From Cochliopodium minus (taxonomy: Eukaryota > Discosea > Himatismenida > Cochliopodiidae): DNA of 64,000 nt. Within the stretch, counting starts at the first letter, position 1. Each line of letters starts with the position of its first letter. Below are positions 41,769 through 51,977 of this stretch, piece after piece. The notes below the pieces were generated by a model, which saw only the letters and a program-made list of their open reading frames with translations, was not told where the DNA came from and did no database searches. The stretch is taken from positions 16,753 through 80,752 of the forward strand of contig JAMYWO010000189.1 in NCBI GenBank assembly GCA_024220525.1. Direction: 5' to 3'. Both the position numbers and the translations under genes were made by a program.

Positions 41769-43947
41769 ATGACAAATTATTATTGTCAATTCTATGATAA
41801 AAATATAGGTTTGAGTATTATTAATTTACTAAGCTCATAATTTTATATATGATTTGTATTATAGGATCCCTAATTCTCGTGAGCAAGGAGAAGGATTCAT
41901 TGTATAAAGTGGGTTGGAAAGATGGTGATAAAAACATTAAAATAGAGGTGATATTCTTTTATTATATAATATAATAGCAAAATTTAGGACATGTCTAATT
42001 ATATTGTCATAAAATAAATTAATTGAAAAATTTTTTGTGAGAATTTAATCTGCTCCATAAAATTTGGATCAATTTTTATATCTCAACATAAGATACTATA
42101 TTATTGATAAAGGAGACCCAAATTATAATGTTGATTTATATTGGATCCATAATCCATCATTTGCAAATTTTCATTGTATTATATCTGATACACAAAAAAA
42201 AAAATAATTAAAATTTTTATTTGATTGATTTTGTTTCCTATTTAATTTTTTAAAAAGAAATGTTGAATATATTAACATATGCCACATTAAAAAATATTTA
42301 ATTTAAATCATAGTTCAGTCAAATTAAATTTAACTTCATTTTAAATTTTTTTTTTTAAAAACAGAAAGCATGGGAAAAAGTGGAAAACAAAGAACTGAGC
42401 TCAGTCCCGATCCTGAGCCAAACAAAGAAACAGCTGGAGGAGTATTTAGCAGGGAAGCGCCACAAGTTCGATCTCAATCTCAAAATCGAGGGGACGGAGT
42501 TCCGCTGCCTCATTTGGAACACCCTCTTGAAAAACAAAGTACGGTCAACAACTTTCTTTTGAAGAAGTTGGAAAGTTGTCCAGTAAAAATTTGAAAAAGA
42601 AAATTTGAAAAAAAATTGAAAAAAAAAAAAAAATTTGAAAAATTAAAAAATTGATTTATTTCATATTTTATTCTTTTTCAATCATTTCTTTCAAAATTTT
42701 TTCTTGATAAATTTTTTTTTCCCTTTTATTTTTCCTTTTTTTTTTTTTTAAAATCATATTTTAAGGAAAGGAATCTTCAAAGGGAGAAACGTTCCACGTC
42801 AACAGGTAATTTTTTTTGATATAAAAAGAAAAAAAAAAAATGAATTAAACTTGTCACCTTTCCTAGGGCAGTGGGAGGCGCTGTTGGAAAAAATCCCATG
42901 CCAATTTTCATCCCTTGCCACAGAATCGTATCAAAAAGGTAATAAAAAAATGAACAACAAGATTTCAATTATTTTTTTTTTTAAAGGTTATTTTTTTAAA
43001 AATTATTTTAATTTTTTTTTTATTATGTTATTATAAAAAAAATATTTTTAATATAAATTTCATTAATTTTAAAACTGTCATCATTTTTTTTTTGTTTTAG
43101 CGGTAAAAAATATGGGTACCCAGGTGGCCAAGAAGTGCGGGAATTTCTGCTCCAACTCGAAGAGGACAACGCACAAAAGGAGCTCGGAGATGACAACACA
43201 AACGATGACAACTCGAATAATTCAAATAATACAAACAATAACAATAATAATAATGATGATAATAATAACAAATTTAATAATAGCAACACTAATTTTCCAA
43301 GCAATTTAAACTTGAACGTAAATAATAGTAATAATAAAAACAATGTTATTAATAATAGGAGTAGGAGTGTCACTCCTCAGCGTGGCGACAAGAAGGAGCC
43401 TTGCAAATACGGCTTAAATTGCTACAACACTCAGTCCCCTCACCGTGCAAAGTACACTCACCCCAACGACAGCAACACCCCCATCAAAAACAATATCACT
43501 AGAAATAATAGCAATAACGCAAATAACAATAACAATAATAACAATAATAACAACAATAACAATAATAACAATAACAATAATAATAATAACAATAATAATA
43601 ACTTGATCAGCTCTGTTAATAATGACAGCCAGTCTGAGGACACTCAGGAGCTCAATTTCAATGAGAAGCAGACTTTGCTCCAGAAGTTGTCTCCTCCCCC
43701 TTCCCCCACCACTCCCCACAACAAAAAAAGAAAAACTTATGGCAACAATGACGACGACGACAATGTCAATGACAATGGAAACAAAACCATTTCTCCTCAA
43801 AGAAACAATAATTACGGCAATGGGAGCGTTTCTCCTCAAAGAAACAATAATAATGGGAACCATAACAACTTGCCCATTTGCAAATATGGTGCCAGCTGTT
43901 ACAGGAACAATCCTCAACACAAACTTGATTTTTACCATCCAAATTGA
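41769..43947 (+). CDS. O6-alkylguanine-DNA alkyltransferase (MGMT/Ogt) fused to two PBZ zinc fingers
   Basis: Exons: 41769-41808, 41875-41947, about 42364-42581, 42773-42810, about 42869-42940 and 43101-43947. The MGMT part includes [48 protein letters not shown] (active-site Cys in PCHR) and [20 protein letters not shown]. About residues 150-430 hold Asn-rich linkers and two C-x5-C-x6-H-x5-H fingers: [14 protein letters not shown]-x5-H near residue 250 and [14 protein letters not shown]-x5-H at the C-terminus. PBZ fingers bind poly(ADP-ribose), so the suicide repair enzyme may be drawn to PARP-marked DNA damage (inference). Reading through YGQQLSF needs one base fewer in the A-run at 42530-42534, so this copy has an apparent frameshift or sequence error. 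Confidence 0.85.
42015..42190. repeat. Family A element, intronic copy in MGMT-PBZ gene
   Basis: It contains TTTTTTGTGAGAATTTAATC, CATAAAATTTGGATCAATTT and CTCAACATAAGATACTATAT, matching the right half of the element at 28280-28567. GGACATGTC, the family C end motif, lies just upstream at about 41988. Confidence 0.75.
43516..43608 (+). repeat. AAT/AAC trinucleotide repeat encoding poly-asparagine
   Basis: This mixed AAC/AAT tract encodes over 25 consecutive Asn in the linker between the two PBZ fingers. Asn tracts of this kind are abundant in dictyostelid proteins. The mixed codons suggest selection or drift at the protein level and not a fresh microsatellite. Confidence 0.9.
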
Positions 43948-44006
43948 TTCATTCAATAAAAATTTTTTTTATAATTTAATTTTTAATTTTTCTATATTTT
44001 TTTGTT

Positions 44007-46494
44007 TTATCCGAACAGCAATTTCTCAAGATCCTTAGAATCCCTCATCAACAAATCTTTTCCGTTCTCAACACTTTCGGTTTTCTTGGGAGTGGTCTTT
44101 TGAGGCTTGAGAATGTCTTTAATATCATCATCGATTTCTTCCCCAACAAAGTCACTTTCAAAATCCATGAGCTTAAAAAGTTCATCATCCTTCATGTGGT
44201 GAGTGTCCACGTTGACTTTCTTCTTGGCTTGGTTGAGATCCATGATGAACGAGTTTTCTCTGTTGAGTGGCGAGGTGTTGGTGTTGGAATTTGAAGGCCT
44301 GCTACCTCTGTTCGTGGGTGTTGTGGTTGTGGTACCTAACAAAAAAATTTGAGAAAAATTTGTGGGAAAAAAAAAAAATTTTATTCTAAAAAAAAAATGT
44401 AAAATAAAATAAAATAAATAATTTAAATTTAAAAATTTTCTACCTTGATTTTTGATTTTATTGAGATCTCTGATGAAAGAGTCTTCTCTGTTGAGTGTAA
44501 ATTCCTCCTTGTTCGGGGAGGGAGTGTTGGAAGTAGAAGGCTTGCTGAGAGGGGAGCTCGTGTGTGTGGTTTTGCTGAGAGGAGAGCTTGTGGTGGCGGT
44601 GGTTGAAGGTTGGGACCTTGCGAATTTCTTTTGGCAAGTTGTTTCTGAACATTGGAACGTTTTCTCGTCAATAATCATCAATATGTTTTTACCTTTGAAA
44701 TAAACAAAAAAAAAAAAGAAAAAGTTAAAAGGAAATTTAAAAGGAAATGTCAAAAAACATGAAATATGAAAATGAAGAAAAACAAAAAGAAAAATAAAAA
44801 TAAAAACTTAAAATAAAAGAAAATTGATTTTTTTCTCAATTTGATAAATAAATTTTTTAAAATGAAAGAAAATTGAAACTTTTTTTACAAAAAAAAAAAA
44901 AAAAATTGAAAAAACGTTCAAAAAAAAATTAAAAAAAAAAAAAATTTACATTTGGGACACTTGGACGAACTTTTCTTTGGATAATCACTGGTAGTAGAAG
45001 AAGAAGAAGTAGAATGAGATAGCGGAGATTTAAAAGTGTTTCCAGAAGAGGAGGGTTTTGACGGAGTGGGAGAGGAGGTAGAAGTAGAGCTGTTGCTGAG
45101 GGGGGAGGAGGTGCTCGAGGTCGTTGGCCTTGTGCGTGTCACTGTTTTTGTCGTTGGTGTGGTTGTTGGGGTGCTGCTTTTTAGGGGGGATGTCGTTGGT
45201 GTGGTTGTTGGCGTTGTTTTGGTGGGCGTCACTTGACATACGAAATAAAAAAATGAATAAAAATAAATGAAATAAAATAATGAAAAAAATTAATAAAAAA
45301 AAATAAAATAATAAAAAATGGACATTAAAATAAAAAAAAAAAATTTTTTAAAAAAAAAAAAAAAGATAAAAATAAAAAATAAAAATGAAAATGTTTTGTT
45401 AAAAAATTTGAAAAAGTTGTTCGAATTTAAAAAATTTAAATTAAATAATTGGGAAAAAAAAAAATCAACTAAAATAAAAAATCAAAAAAAAAACTAAAAT
45501 AATTAACTGAAAAAATTGGGGGTTTTTTTTTTGTTACCAGGAGTGGTCTTAGTTGGGGTGGTTGACGGAGACTCACTCTCTACTTTCCTTGCAAATTTCT
45601 TTTGGCAAGTTGTTTCGGAACATTGGAACGTTTTCTCGTCAATAATCATCAATATGTTTTTACCTTTCATAATAAAAGAAAAATTTGAAAGAAGGTTTAT
45701 TATCAAAATGGTGATATTGAAAATTTTTTTCTGAGAATTTATTCTTCACCATATATATTTTGGATCAATTTATATCTCAACATAAGATAGAATCTATATA
45801 AAATTTTTATTGATCTATGTGTATATCCAAATTATCATTTGTATAATATATATGAAATTTTTTTTTTTAAACTTTATCGAACAAAATATTTTTCTTTCTA
45901 TGTTATTCTCGGTCATAATGAGCATCCTTGAAAATTTTTTTTGTAAAATCTTTTGAATGAATTATAAAGATAAAGTGATTTTAATTATACAGAAATCACC
46001 ATGATATAAAGTATTATACCCGTAATGATCTGATATAAACAGAACTCAAAAATTTGATGCTAAGAAATTTCGAATAATTCAATTCAAGATCATAATTTCT
46101 TCTACTAATGTGATCTGATATATTTGATAGTTTGAAATTTAAAATAAATATAACTTTGAATTTATGAGCTATGGGAAGGATGCACAATATGCATTAATAT
46201 ACAACATTCAAGATATATTTATTTAATTTTACATTTGGGGCATTTGGAAGCGCTCTTCTTTGGATATTCTTCGGATTTGGTAGGTGTGGTTGTTTTAGTG
46301 GGGGTGGTAGTTGTTTTGGTAGGAGTGGAAGTTGTTTTAGTAGGTGTCGTAGTTGTTTTAGTGGGGGTGGTAGATTTGGTTGGAGAATCCGTCGTCTTTC
46401 TGGCAAATTTCTTACCACATTTCGGACATTCGTATGAACTATCCAATGCCTTCAATGCAATCTTACATACTGTACAATTGGGCATTTCTTTCAA
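44007..46494 (-). CDS. Protein with three zinc-ribbon-like units and Thr/Pro/Ser-rich linkers, unknown
   Basis: Exons run from MKEMPNCTVCKIALKALDSS at 46494 to LEKLLFG plus TAA at 44007. Unit 1 has CTVC-x13-CPKCGKKFAR; units 2 and 3 have KCPKC, then NILMIIDEKTFQCSETTC and QKKFAR. Between units lie TPTKTTT-like linkers and a YPKKSxSKCPK segment. The second Cys of the CPKC codes across an intron (T|GT) in both later units, so unit and intron were duplicated together. Introns are at about 46238-45665, 45536-45233, 44951-44697 and 44443-44336. The C-terminal part is acidic and Asp/Lys-rich (DFVGEEIDDDIKDILK), with two SxIxDLN motifs. Function unknown; the ribbons could bind zinc and a protein or nucleic acid. 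Confidence 0.65.
45718..45870. repeat. Family A element, intronic copy in zinc-ribbon gene
   Basis: It contains ATTTTGGATCAATTTATATC, CTCAACATAAGATAGAATC and CCAAATTATCATTTGTAT, matching the right arm of 28280-28567. It sits directly beside a family B copy in the same intron. Confidence 0.7.
45876..46110 (+). repeat. Family B element, intronic copy 2
   Basis: It starts ACTTTATCGAACAAA and includes TTATTCTCGGTCATAATGAG, ATTATAAAGATAAAGTGATT, ATACAGAAATCACCATGATA and AAAATTTGATGCTAAGAAAT. It aligns with the reverse complement of 24545-24855 and with 57775-57965. Confidence 0.78.
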
Positions 46495-46748
46495 TTTTTT
46501 TTTTAATTTTATGTGAGGATCGTAAAATATGAATCTTTTATAGTCAAATTTCTCATTGATGATTCAAAAGGGATCTCAAATATAATTATATTTATAATCA
46601 ATAAAAATTGTATGGCCAAGAAGAGAATGATGAATACATTTTATTAAAAAAAATAATTGATCTTTTATTTCATATTACAGAGATATATCTTGATTATGAT
46701 AGTATACAATTCTCATATATCCTCTCGTTTCAAATAACAAACAATTAT
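46495..46748. other. Intergenic, no gene seen
   Basis: This AT-rich spacer lies between two minus-strand genes. It probably holds the promoter of the zinc-ribbon gene. No other feature is recognised. Confidence 0.45.
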
Positions 46749-47163
46749 CTATAGATATTGATCACAATCTATAGCAATGGCTTTTTCAATATGATTTTCC
46801 TCATTGGAGATTTTGTTTTTGATGGAAATACTCCTAAATAATTTCTTCTCCCTCCCACATAAAAAAGAAGTGACCTCATCTATGGTACTTCTCCTACATT
46901 TCTCCATCAATTCCTTCCATCCACTAAATAAAAGCTTATCATAAGGGAGAGGAGATAATTGGCCTGCATCTTTTCGAGTAAAAAAATTCACAGCACAAGA
47001 TTGAGACAGGGATAGAGATGAGAACATGCGATAGCTGAATCTTTCATCGTATTTATAGAGTGGATCTTCCTTTTTGAGAAGATTGGAATTAAAATAATAA
47101 TTGAGAGGCAATAAGAGGTTAATGGAGATGAAAATTATGATAAAGACATCCCTTGCAATCTTC
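46749..47163 (-). CDS. Small membrane protein, weakly HTTM/gamma-carboxylase-like
   Basis: I start at MKIARDVFIIIFISINLLLP; a more upstream ATG (47219) adds a basic stretch. One N-terminal hydrophobic helix leads into LLLPLNYYFNSNLLKKEDP and YDERFSYRMFSSLSLSQSC. The pattern LPL-Y, then E-x-FS-x-RM, recalls the loop after a transmembrane helix in HTTM/vitamin-K-carboxylase-related proteins, but only this fragment is alike, so the match is weak. Four cysteines follow. The protein, 137 residues, is much shorter than HTTM proteins (over 400). Divergent with the next gene (152-base spacer). Confidence 0.5.
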
Positions 47164-47314
47164 ATTTTTTTTAATTTCAAATTTATTTTGTTGGAGTAAA
47201 CTTCCAAAACAACATCCATAACGTTTTAATCAATTCCACATGAAAATTTTGATTCAATAAAGGAATATGGATTTGCATTTCAAAATAAAATAAAATATAA
47301 AAAAATATTGCAAT

Positions 47315-47677
47315 ATGAATGATGAATGGTTGGATGAGAGAGATATAGAAGTTCCCCCATTTTCCAAAAAGACTAAATTATGCAAATTTATTTTTGTTTT
47401 ATTCCTCATTATCTCTATCATTGCTTTTGTACTTCTCAATCTGATAAGGGGAGGATGGATCAACATTTATAATTCAGATAATGTGTTTCTACATAATAAT
47501 TTGGCAAGATTGATCCTGGCTATGTTTTGTGGTAAACATATTTCACCATATATATCACCTAAAATCTTGAAAAATGACAATAGTGATGATCTTAAAGAAT
47601 ATTCAGTTTTCATCAAATTCCAAAAAATAATTTATAATATAATACAAATCAAAAAAAAAGATGATATGTCCAAATGA
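47315..47677 (+). CDS. Small single-pass membrane protein, unknown
   Basis: 120 codons, single exon. An acidic N-terminus (MNDEWLDERDIEVPPF) precedes one strong transmembrane helix (FIFVLFLIISIIAFVLLNLI) followed by RGGWINIYNS and a hydrophilic C-terminus with KKKDDMSK. This is probably type II topology. No family recognised. Confidence 0.55.
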   Translation: MNDEWLDERDIEVPPFSKKTKLCKFIFVLFLIISIIAFVLLNLIRGGWINIYNSDNVFLHNNLARLILAMFCGKHISPYISPKILKNDNSDDLKEYSVFIKFQKIIYNIIQIKKKDDMSK

Positions 47678-47862
47678 ATCACCCAATATAAATAATAATA
47701 AACCAAATAAATAACAAATCATATTCTTCTATTGGAGGATAATTTTCCCATGAAATTTCTCATTCAATGAAATTTAAACTAATTTTGAAAAATTAAAAAA
47801 AAAAAAAAGGATTTCTGATATCCAGCTATTGCACTTCGAAGCTGACACTAAACAGATGGATC

Positions 47863-48628
47863 ATGAGAGCTATCTTGATGATATGGGCTTCACTTCTGTT
47901 TCTCGTCGCGTTGATGATAGACTGGCACACCTACTACGAAATAGGGAGAAACCAAAACCAATTCAACACGCCAAAGGACCTTTTGATTGGATAGTAGGTC
48001 ATAATTGTAAATATGATACGTTCTTCAGAGTAAAAAAAAATAAAAAAAAAAATAATTAAAATAAAAATTTGAAATAAAAATTTTAAAAATAAAATAAAAA
48101 TAAAAATTTAATTTTTATTAACAACAAAAGAGATGGTTCGTAGGTTATAGTGGAATGTCTATTGTGGGAATGGTAAAAAAAAAAAAATTTGCTTTAAAAA
48201 TTAATTATTTTTGTATTTTTTCAATTTAATTAAAAAAAAAAGAGTATAACAACCCCTTTGGGTCTTTCTCTATATTTTCTTGGATATGGCTGGACCTTTT
48301 GTTAAGTGGTATTGGGTAAAATTTATGATGAATTAAACTTTTATTAATTTAAGAAAAATATTGGTTTTTTATTTTTTTTTTATTTTATTTTTATATATTT
48401 TTTTATTTTTAAAATTTAATTTAATTTATTTTCAATTTTTTTTTTAGAATGTCTTTTTTACGAAATCTCGATAGACTTACACCCACTTCTCGACCTGGAA
48501 TTCAACTATGTAGCAGACATTTTTGGGGAGGATGGCTCTGTTTGTGTTTATGTGTGAGTCTCATCAACTACCAAGACAAACCATCTGGTAAAAAATAAAA
48601 TAAAAATAAAAATAAATAAAAATAAAAT

Positions 48629-48659
<31 letters not shown>

Positions 48660-48684
48660 TAAAAATAAAAATAAAAAATAAAAT

Positions 48685-48715
<31 letters not shown>

Positions 48716-49724
48716 TGAAATAATTAAAAATAAAAAAATAAAAATAATTATTTTAAAAATTTTTTAAAACAATATTGTATATAGACAAATTAATTCTAGA
48801 GCACACTCCCATACATATGAACCAACATAAAGAACATGGAGAAAATTGGTTCGATTCATTTCTTTATTTTTTAAAAAAATATTAATTTGAAAAAAACTTT
48901 TTTACAATTTTCAGAAAAATATTTGACTTTCTTGGTTTCTATCTTTGGGAGCCTCGTGTATTTAATCTCTTGTATCTTTTTTGGCATGAACAAATCCTCC
49001 TTTACTGTGGTACAAAGGCAAACACTTTTCACTTTGGCTTTTAACACTGTCATCATCTTTGTCATTTTTCTTTTCAATTTTTTGTATATTTCCTTCCACA
49101 CCAAATCAATTTCTATCAAAAACCTTTTTGTAACTGTAAAACTTTTTTTTTTTAAAATTTCTTCGTTATAAATTAATATCCGCTAACAAAAATTATTGCA
49201 TAAAATATATTTTCATTGATAATTTGATTTGCACCATATAATTTGGATCAATAATTATATTTTAAGATACTATATAATTGATCAATGATCCAAATTATCA
49301 TATTATCATTTGTTTTATGTTGATTAATATTGATCAATTATCGATCTCATAAATCCTTTTCTCACTTTTTTTCAAAAAGGTTTTTGATGAAGACTACATA
49401 GCTAAAGACAAAGTCGAGTCGAGCGAAAAGGACTTTATCATCAACCCTAACTGGGTGAGCGAAGAAGACTTTTTGATGAATGAGGTATTTTTGTTTTTAA
49501 AAAAAAAAATTTTTTTTTTTTTTCATCAACGTATCATCACTGTTAAGGTCAATGGATATTATAAAATCAACAATGAATTCATCACTCCTGACGGTTTCAA
49601 TCCTTTCCGAATGATCCTTTTGTTCCTCAACATCATTATTTTGTGTCAGTTTGCATTCGCTTGTGTAATCATGATTCTCAATTCTTGTTTTAGTTTGGCT
49701 TTGGGCACTTGTTTCAAATATTAA
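47863..49724 (+). CDS. Multi-pass membrane protein, unknown
   Basis: Taking MRAILMIWASLLFLVALMID as the start (47863; an upstream exon is possible), exons join as DWHTYYEIGRNQNQFNTPKD, LIGYGMSIVGM, YNNPFGSFSIFSWIWLDLLL, SFLRNLDRLTPTSRPG, then WGGWLCLCLCVSLINYQDK, ILEHTPIHMNQHKEHGEN, FLVSIFGSLVYLISCIFFGM, NTVIIFVIFLFNFLYISFHT, VFDEDYIAKDKVESS and finally ILLFLNIIILCQFAFACVIM. About five or six hydrophobic segments result. A longer-looking frame over 47829-48059 is a decoy: only the other frame gives the first membrane helix and splices onward. The join near 48850-48910 is unsettled. No family is recognised. Confidence 0.5.
48594..48750. repeat. (TAAAA)n-type low-complexity repeat in intron
   Basis: A tandem of TAAAA and TAAAAA units spans most of an intron. 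It is a simple repeat prone to slippage and assembly error. Confidence 0.9.
49165..49365. repeat. Family A element, intronic copy
   Basis: It begins near ATCCGCTAACAAA and contains CACCATATAATTTGGATCAA, AAGATACTATATAATTGATC, AAATTATCATATTATCATTT and ATGTTGATTAATATTGATC, matching 28400-28550 closely. It lies in an intron of the multi-pass membrane protein gene. Confidence 0.82.
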
Positions 49725-49881
49725 AATTTTTTAAAAAAAAACAAAAAACAAAACAAAAACAAAACAAATGGTCTTTTTGAATATCCACATTATCAATCAA
49801 AAAAGTTTTTTCGGAGCACAGAACTCATTAAATTATTTTTGGAGAATTAAAAAAAAAAATTGCAATTTAACAAGATACACG

Positions 49882-51822
49882 ATGAAAAATACATTGAATA
49901 GTCCAAAATTTAATTCTGATGATGTGGAAGATCATTATGATATTGGAGAGCAAATAGGATCGTAAGATAAAAATATATAATTTTATCTAGATAAAAAAAA
50001 AAATTTGTATAAAAGGGAGCATTCTCAACCATATGATATAATATTTTTTGAATGAAATCATATTTTCATACTAAATGAAATTACCAACATCAAATTTTAT
50101 TTATTTTAAATTCTAAAAATAGAGGAAATTTTTCAATTGTAAAATGGGGTACACACAAAAAGGATAAATTGCAAGTTGCCATCAAATATATTGACAAAAA
50201 AAGTTTCAACAGTCCTGGCGAGCTCGAAATGTTTTCCAATGAAGTGCAGATCTTGGCACAGATCCATCAAGAGAATATAGTGAGATTGCTCGAAACATTC
50301 GAGAATAAATCTCATTTCTTATTGATCATGGACAGGTAGAAAGAAAATATTCACTTTAATTAAATTCTTTAACAATCTTTTATCTTATTATCTCCCAATC
50401 TGTCAATAGAATTGTGGGTGGCGAATTATTCGATCGTATAGTCAAGATCAAGCATTATTCTGAGAAGGATGCCAGCAACATCGTGGCACAGGTGGCAAGA
50501 GCATTGAAATATCTCAAAGATAATAACATCATACATAGAGATTTGAAAGTAAAAAAAAAAATTATTTATTTATTCATATCCATTCTCCAATAACATTCAT
50601 GCGACAAATGATGCCATAAATTATAATTGATCTTATATAAACATACAAATGATAATATATGATTGAATCAATTATATAGTATCATATGTTGAGATGTAAA
50701 AATTGATCCAAATTATATTTCGCACAAAAAAATTTCAAATTCGATCCAATATCGATATAATTTTTTACAACCAAAAATTTTTTTCAAAATCTTTTTTTTT
50801 TTATTCTAGCCTGAAAATCTTTTGTTGTCTGATGATTCCGATAATGCTAATGTCATCTTGGCAGATTTTGGTTTGGCCGTCAAGTTCGATAAAGAAAATA
50901 GAATCAAGAACCCAGTAGGGACACCGCAATACATCTCCCCCGAGATCATCGAGTGTGTTTTCGAAGAGGACGACGATCTCGTCAATGGATACGGTCCAGA
51001 GTGCGACGTGTGGTCTTTGGGTGTCATCACTTACATCTTGCTTTGTGGTTACCCTCCATTTTATAACGATGTAAATGGTTTTTTCAAAAAAAAAAAATGA
51101 AAATTTGAGTTTAATTATTTTGAAATTAATTTTAAACTTTTAATTTTTTTAATCTTTTTTTTTTTTTTTGTAAAATTTATTTATGAGTCTATTTTTTTGA
51201 TGTATCTCTGTGAAATATTCCTATTTAAATCATTATATGAAAAAGTTTTTTCATTCACAAGATGGAACACATAATATTTCTCACTGATATTGTAGTCACA
51301 CCCCAAATAAGATTATATATACAATATTTTTTGAAATTTTTTTAAGCTTTTTTCTTACAGGATGATGATATCCTTTTCAACAGCATTCTCCATAATCAGT
51401 ACAAATTCTTGCCTCCTATTTGGGATGGTATCTCTCAATCAGCCAAAGATTTCATCGCTAAGCTCCTCGTCATTGACCCAAAGAAGAGATACACTCCCGA
51501 ACAAATTTTGGAAGATCCTTGGGTTTCTGGTAACGAGGCTAGTGGAGAACATTTGGAGAATACCACCAAACAACTTAAGAAGTTTAATGCAAAGAGAAAG
51601 CTAAAGGTAAAATGATGACAGAATTTGCATTTAAAACATTAAAACTATTTTATACAATAAAATAAAATTAATAGGGAGCAGTTTTTGGGATAATCATGTC
51701 AAATAAGGTTTTTTTTACACAAATTTCTTTTTATTTTAATTTTTTATAAAAATTTTGAATTAAAGATGAAAAATATCATGGAAAGATTACAAATTTGCGC
51801 ACAAAAGAATAAAAATAAATAA
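49882..51822 (+). CDS. CaMK-like serine/threonine kinase with autoregulatory-type tail
   Basis: Start [20 protein letters not shown]. Exons rebuild the kinase: [111 protein letters not shown] and a C-lobe end [13 protein letters not shown]. The tail [19 protein letters not shown] with MKNIMERLQ resembles the autoinhibitory and calmodulin-binding helices of CaMKI, and HRDLKPEN is standard. It is probably Ca2+/calmodulin regulated. All catalytic residues are intact. The last two coding exons are short. Introns hold a family A element and another weakly palindromic AT-rich piece (51185-51345). Confidence 0.9.
50578..50780. repeat. Family A element, intronic copy (inverted relative to 28 kb right arm)
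   Basis: It contains ACAAATGATAATATATGATT, CAATTATATAGTATCATATG, TTGAGATGTAAAAATTGATC and CAAATTATATTTCGCAC, the reverse-strand version of the family A arm. It lies in the intron between the HRDLK and PEN parts of the kinase catalytic loop. Confidence 0.78.
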
Positions 51823-51977
51823 GAGTTTTTATAAAAAACGAAAATAAAACAGATTTAAAAAGAACTCTATCCAATTATCTTTTGTAAGTTATTTGCTTCA
51901 TTTAAAGTTTGAAAGAAATTTTGATTTAAGGAAAGAGTTAATTATATAAGAGTTTTAATATTTAAAAAATAAAGGTT

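Noticed and set aside
43414-43956. Minus-strand hydrophobic frame (Ile/Val runs) opposite the MGMT-PBZ exon
   Set aside because: It is the complement of the AAT/AAC asparagine repeat, not a membrane protein.
48594-48750. CRISPR-like spacing of short repeats
   Set aside because: The units are uninterrupted TAAAA simple repeats with no unique spacers, inside a eukaryotic intron.
51185-51345. Weak palindrome in an intron of the CaMK-like gene
   Set aside because: Arms around AATATTTC match only loosely and it has no second copy in the window, so I cannot call it an element.
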